Shown here piece after piece: positions 62,498 through 64,000 of a stretch of DNA of 64,000 bases; position 1 is the stretch's first letter, and each line of letters starts with the position of its first letter. Location of the stretch: the NCBI RefSeq assembly GCF_003932495.1, contig NZ_QZMT01000010.1, positions 1-64,000 of the forward strand, in the 5' to 3' direction. The notes beneath the pieces were generated by a model. That model made no database searches. It was not told the origin of the DNA and saw only the letters and a program-made list of their open reading frames with translations. The DNA comes from Guyparkeria sp. SCN-R1. Lineage in GTDB: Bacteria; Pseudomonadota; Gammaproteobacteria; Halothiobacillales; Halothiobacillaceae. The position numbers were made by a program, and so were the translations under genes.

Positions 62498-63910
62498 TCA
62501 GTCGACCGTGTCGGCCGAGAGCACGCAGCGGTTGCGGCCCTTCTCCTTGGCCTGGTAAAGCGCGTCGTCGGCGCGCGCGAAGACCGTTTCCATCTCCTCG
62601 CCGGGCGTGAATTCGGCCAGTCCACAGGAGGCGGTGACGCCGATTTCGCGGCCGCGGTAGCGCAGCTTGGTACGTGCCAGCTTCTCGCGGATGCGCTCGA
62701 CTACCTTGAGGGCGTCCTCGCCGGCGGCGGCCGGCAGCAACATCACGAACTCCTCGCCGCCAAATCGCGCGATGATGTCGACGTCGCGGATCAGGTTCAT
62801 GAAGGTCTTGGCGACGATGATCAGGGTCTTGTCGCCGGCCTGATGACCGAGCTGGTCGTTGATCTCCTTGAAGCGATCCAGGTCCCAGATCGCCAGTGTC
62901 AGCGGGGATTCGTCGCGACGCATGCGCGCCATTTCCAGGCGCACGCGGTGATCGAAGGCCAGCCGGTTCGGCAGCCCGGTGAGGTTGTCGCGGAACAGTT
63001 TCGCCTCGCTCTGCTTGAGCTGTTCCTCGAGCATGCGCGTCTGGTCCTCGAGTCGCGCGAGTCGTTGCCGCAACTGTTCGTTGTCCGCCTCGACATCTTC
63101 CTGGCGGCGTTCTTCGCCCTGCTGGAAGGCCTGCACCTGCTGGCGGATGCGGTTGATCCGTTCGCGGACCACGAGCTTGAGGCCATCGAGATCGTCGGCC
63201 GATTCCACCTGCGCGTCGATGTCGTCGACCTGCTGGCGCAGCGAGTCGTCGAGCTTGAGGCGGGCGTCTCGCTGCACGAGCAGGTCGTCGCTCTGCGCCT
63301 GGCTGAACTGGTCGATGTCGGCCAGTGCGTCGGTGACCTGCTCGAGAAAGCGGGTGAGCTCGCCCTTCTCCTTCTCGATCGCCTGGCGCATGTCATTGAT
63401 CAACGTGGCGCTGCGGTCGATCAGGATGCTGGGCAAGGTGCGGTCGTTGGGGTCGTCGATGGCCGCGATCAGTCGCGCGCGGCGACCTTCCATCGCATCG
63501 ACGAAGGCGATGCGGTCGAGCAGCAGGGGCAGCACCTCACGAACATGTGAGGCCGAGCCGTTGTGCGTGCCATGACTGGCCGGGGCGGCCTCCGGCCGCG
63601 GTGCGTCGTCGGGCTGGCTGGCCTCGAGTTCACGGATGCGCCGCGCCAAGTCTTCGAGCTCGCCCTTGAGCCGGCCGACCTCGAAGGCATGCTCGTCCTG
63701 CTTGCGGGCCTTGTCGCGGATGCGGGCGGCGGCGTCGGCCAGCTCCGGGTAGGCCTTGTCGACGGCGAACAGCACCCGCGTGAGGGTGATCTTGAGCAGC
63801 CCGCCCAGTTCCTGGTCGTGGTCCTCCAGTCGGCCGAGTTCACCTAGCAGCTGTTCGTAACGCTCCCGGTAGTCGTCGTTTTCCGTCGACGCGGTGGGTG
63901 CCTCGGCCAT
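62498..63910 (-). CDS. diguanylate cyclase with long coiled-coil N-terminus
   Basis: The product is 470 aa, no membrane segment. Residues about 15-310 are predicted largely coiled coil (RYEQLLGELGRLEDHDQEL, KGELEDLARRIRELEASQ, LNDMRQAIEKEKGELTRFLEQVTD, EDNEQLRQRLARLEDQTRMLEEQLKQSEAKL), followed by a GGDEF domain (NLTGLPNRLAFDHRV; active site RFGGEEFVMLLP intact; inhibitory RDVD five residues before it). It resembles SiaD/YeaP-type cytoplasmic cyclases where a coiled coil controls dimerisation. It is convergent with ubiD and starts 90 bases from the window end. Confidence 0.93.
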   Translation of the reverse strand: MAEAPTASTENDDYRERYEQLLGELGRLEDHDQELGGLLKITLTRVLFAVDKAYPELADAAARIRDKARKQDEHAFEVGRLKGELEDLARRIRELEASQPDDAPRPEAAPASHGTHNGSASHVREVLPLLLDRIAFVDAMEGRRARLIAAIDDPNDRTLPSILIDRSATLINDMRQAIEKEKGELTRFLEQVTDALADIDQFSQAQSDDLLVQRDARLKLDDSLRQQVDDIDAQVESADDLDGLKLVVRERINRIRQQVQAFQQGEERRQEDVEADNEQLRQRLARLEDQTRMLEEQLKQSEAKLFRDNLTGLPNRLAFDHRVRLEMARMRRDESPLTLAIWDLDRFKEINDQLGHQAGDKTLIIVAKTFMNLIRDVDIIARFGGEEFVMLLPAAAGEDALKVVERIREKLARTKLRYRGREIGVTASCGLAEFTPGEEMETVFARADDALYQAKEKGRNRCVLSADTVD

Positions 63911-64000
63911 CGTTTCGGTCTCTCCATAGGGTGAAGTGCCTAGACTAGTGCTGTTTATGCGGCAATGGTAGCGCGATGCTCATCGCCACCGGGATGTGGT

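Noticed and set aside
59412-62625. two long minus-strand frames (679 and 674 aa)
   Set aside because: Antisense to hemY and ubiD, both of which are well supported.
1-64000. CRISPR arrays, tRNA or rRNA genes
   Set aside because: No regularly spaced repeats and no T-loop or rRNA-like sequence was noticed; a tRNAscan or Infernal run would be decisive.

Overview
This is a GC-rich (roughly 65% by eye) gammaproteobacterial chromosome segment. The gene content points to a sulfur-oxidising, probably carboxysome-bearing chemolithoautotroph, most like the Halothiobacillus/Guyparkeria/Thioalkalivibrio type. The pointers are a CsoS1D-type tandem BMC shell protein, an iota-class carbonic anhydrase homologue, a periplasmic DsrE-like protein, three tandem DUF2173 genes and a caa3-type oxidase operon. 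The genus is inference. I saw no rRNA, tRNA or CRISPR.

Layout. 1-21 kb holds mostly single housekeeping and stress genes: an AGCS amino-acid symporter with a lipoprotein, a Lon-like protease coupled to a UspA-like protein, DsrE, Tim44-like, three DUF2173 proteins, a methyltransferase, DUF72, WrbA, NERD and CapA. It also holds a three-gene unit (phosphoribosyltransferase, alpha/beta hydrolase, B12-dependent ribonucleotide reductase nrdJ) and a Met/Gly/Tyr-rich Spy-like protein next to SHOCT and DUF3096 membrane miniproteins. Three GGDEF proteins and one HD-GYP protein are spread through the window.

21.4-23.9 kb is a small carboxysome satellite: csoS1D, a NUDIX hydrolase, a small unknown gene and an iota-CA-like gene. 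The N-terminus of the last carries CsoS2-like (I/V)(S/T)GT motifs. 24-28 kb has DUF808, HD-GYP, a secreted FmdE protein, a striking 269-bp nested inverted-repeat element, a cupin and CsbD. 28.9-36.6 kb is the cytochrome c oxidase operon (coxB-coxA-surf1-Sco-like-ctaA-ctaB-ctaG-sco). It has no subunit III gene.

38.3-43.4 kb is the most unusual accessory stretch. A HprK-related kinase fused to a PqqD domain is translationally coupled to a His-rich peptide with an RR leader and an invariant NILLHPSRW C-terminus. A second copy of the peptide lies about 3.2 kb away. NERD, lipoprotein and Cache-domain genes lie between. 45.0-46.6 kb is a lower-GC, repeat-bearing island with one orphan gene.

46.6-64 kb returns to core functions: lysS, prfB (with the programmed frameshift) and dacB. 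An IS110-family element follows that has inserted precisely into a REP sequence, then radC, a bufferin/HvfABC-type RiPP copper-peptide cluster with a thioredoxin-like protein upstream, the haem operon hemC-hemD-hemX-hemY-ubiD, and a diguanylate cyclase.
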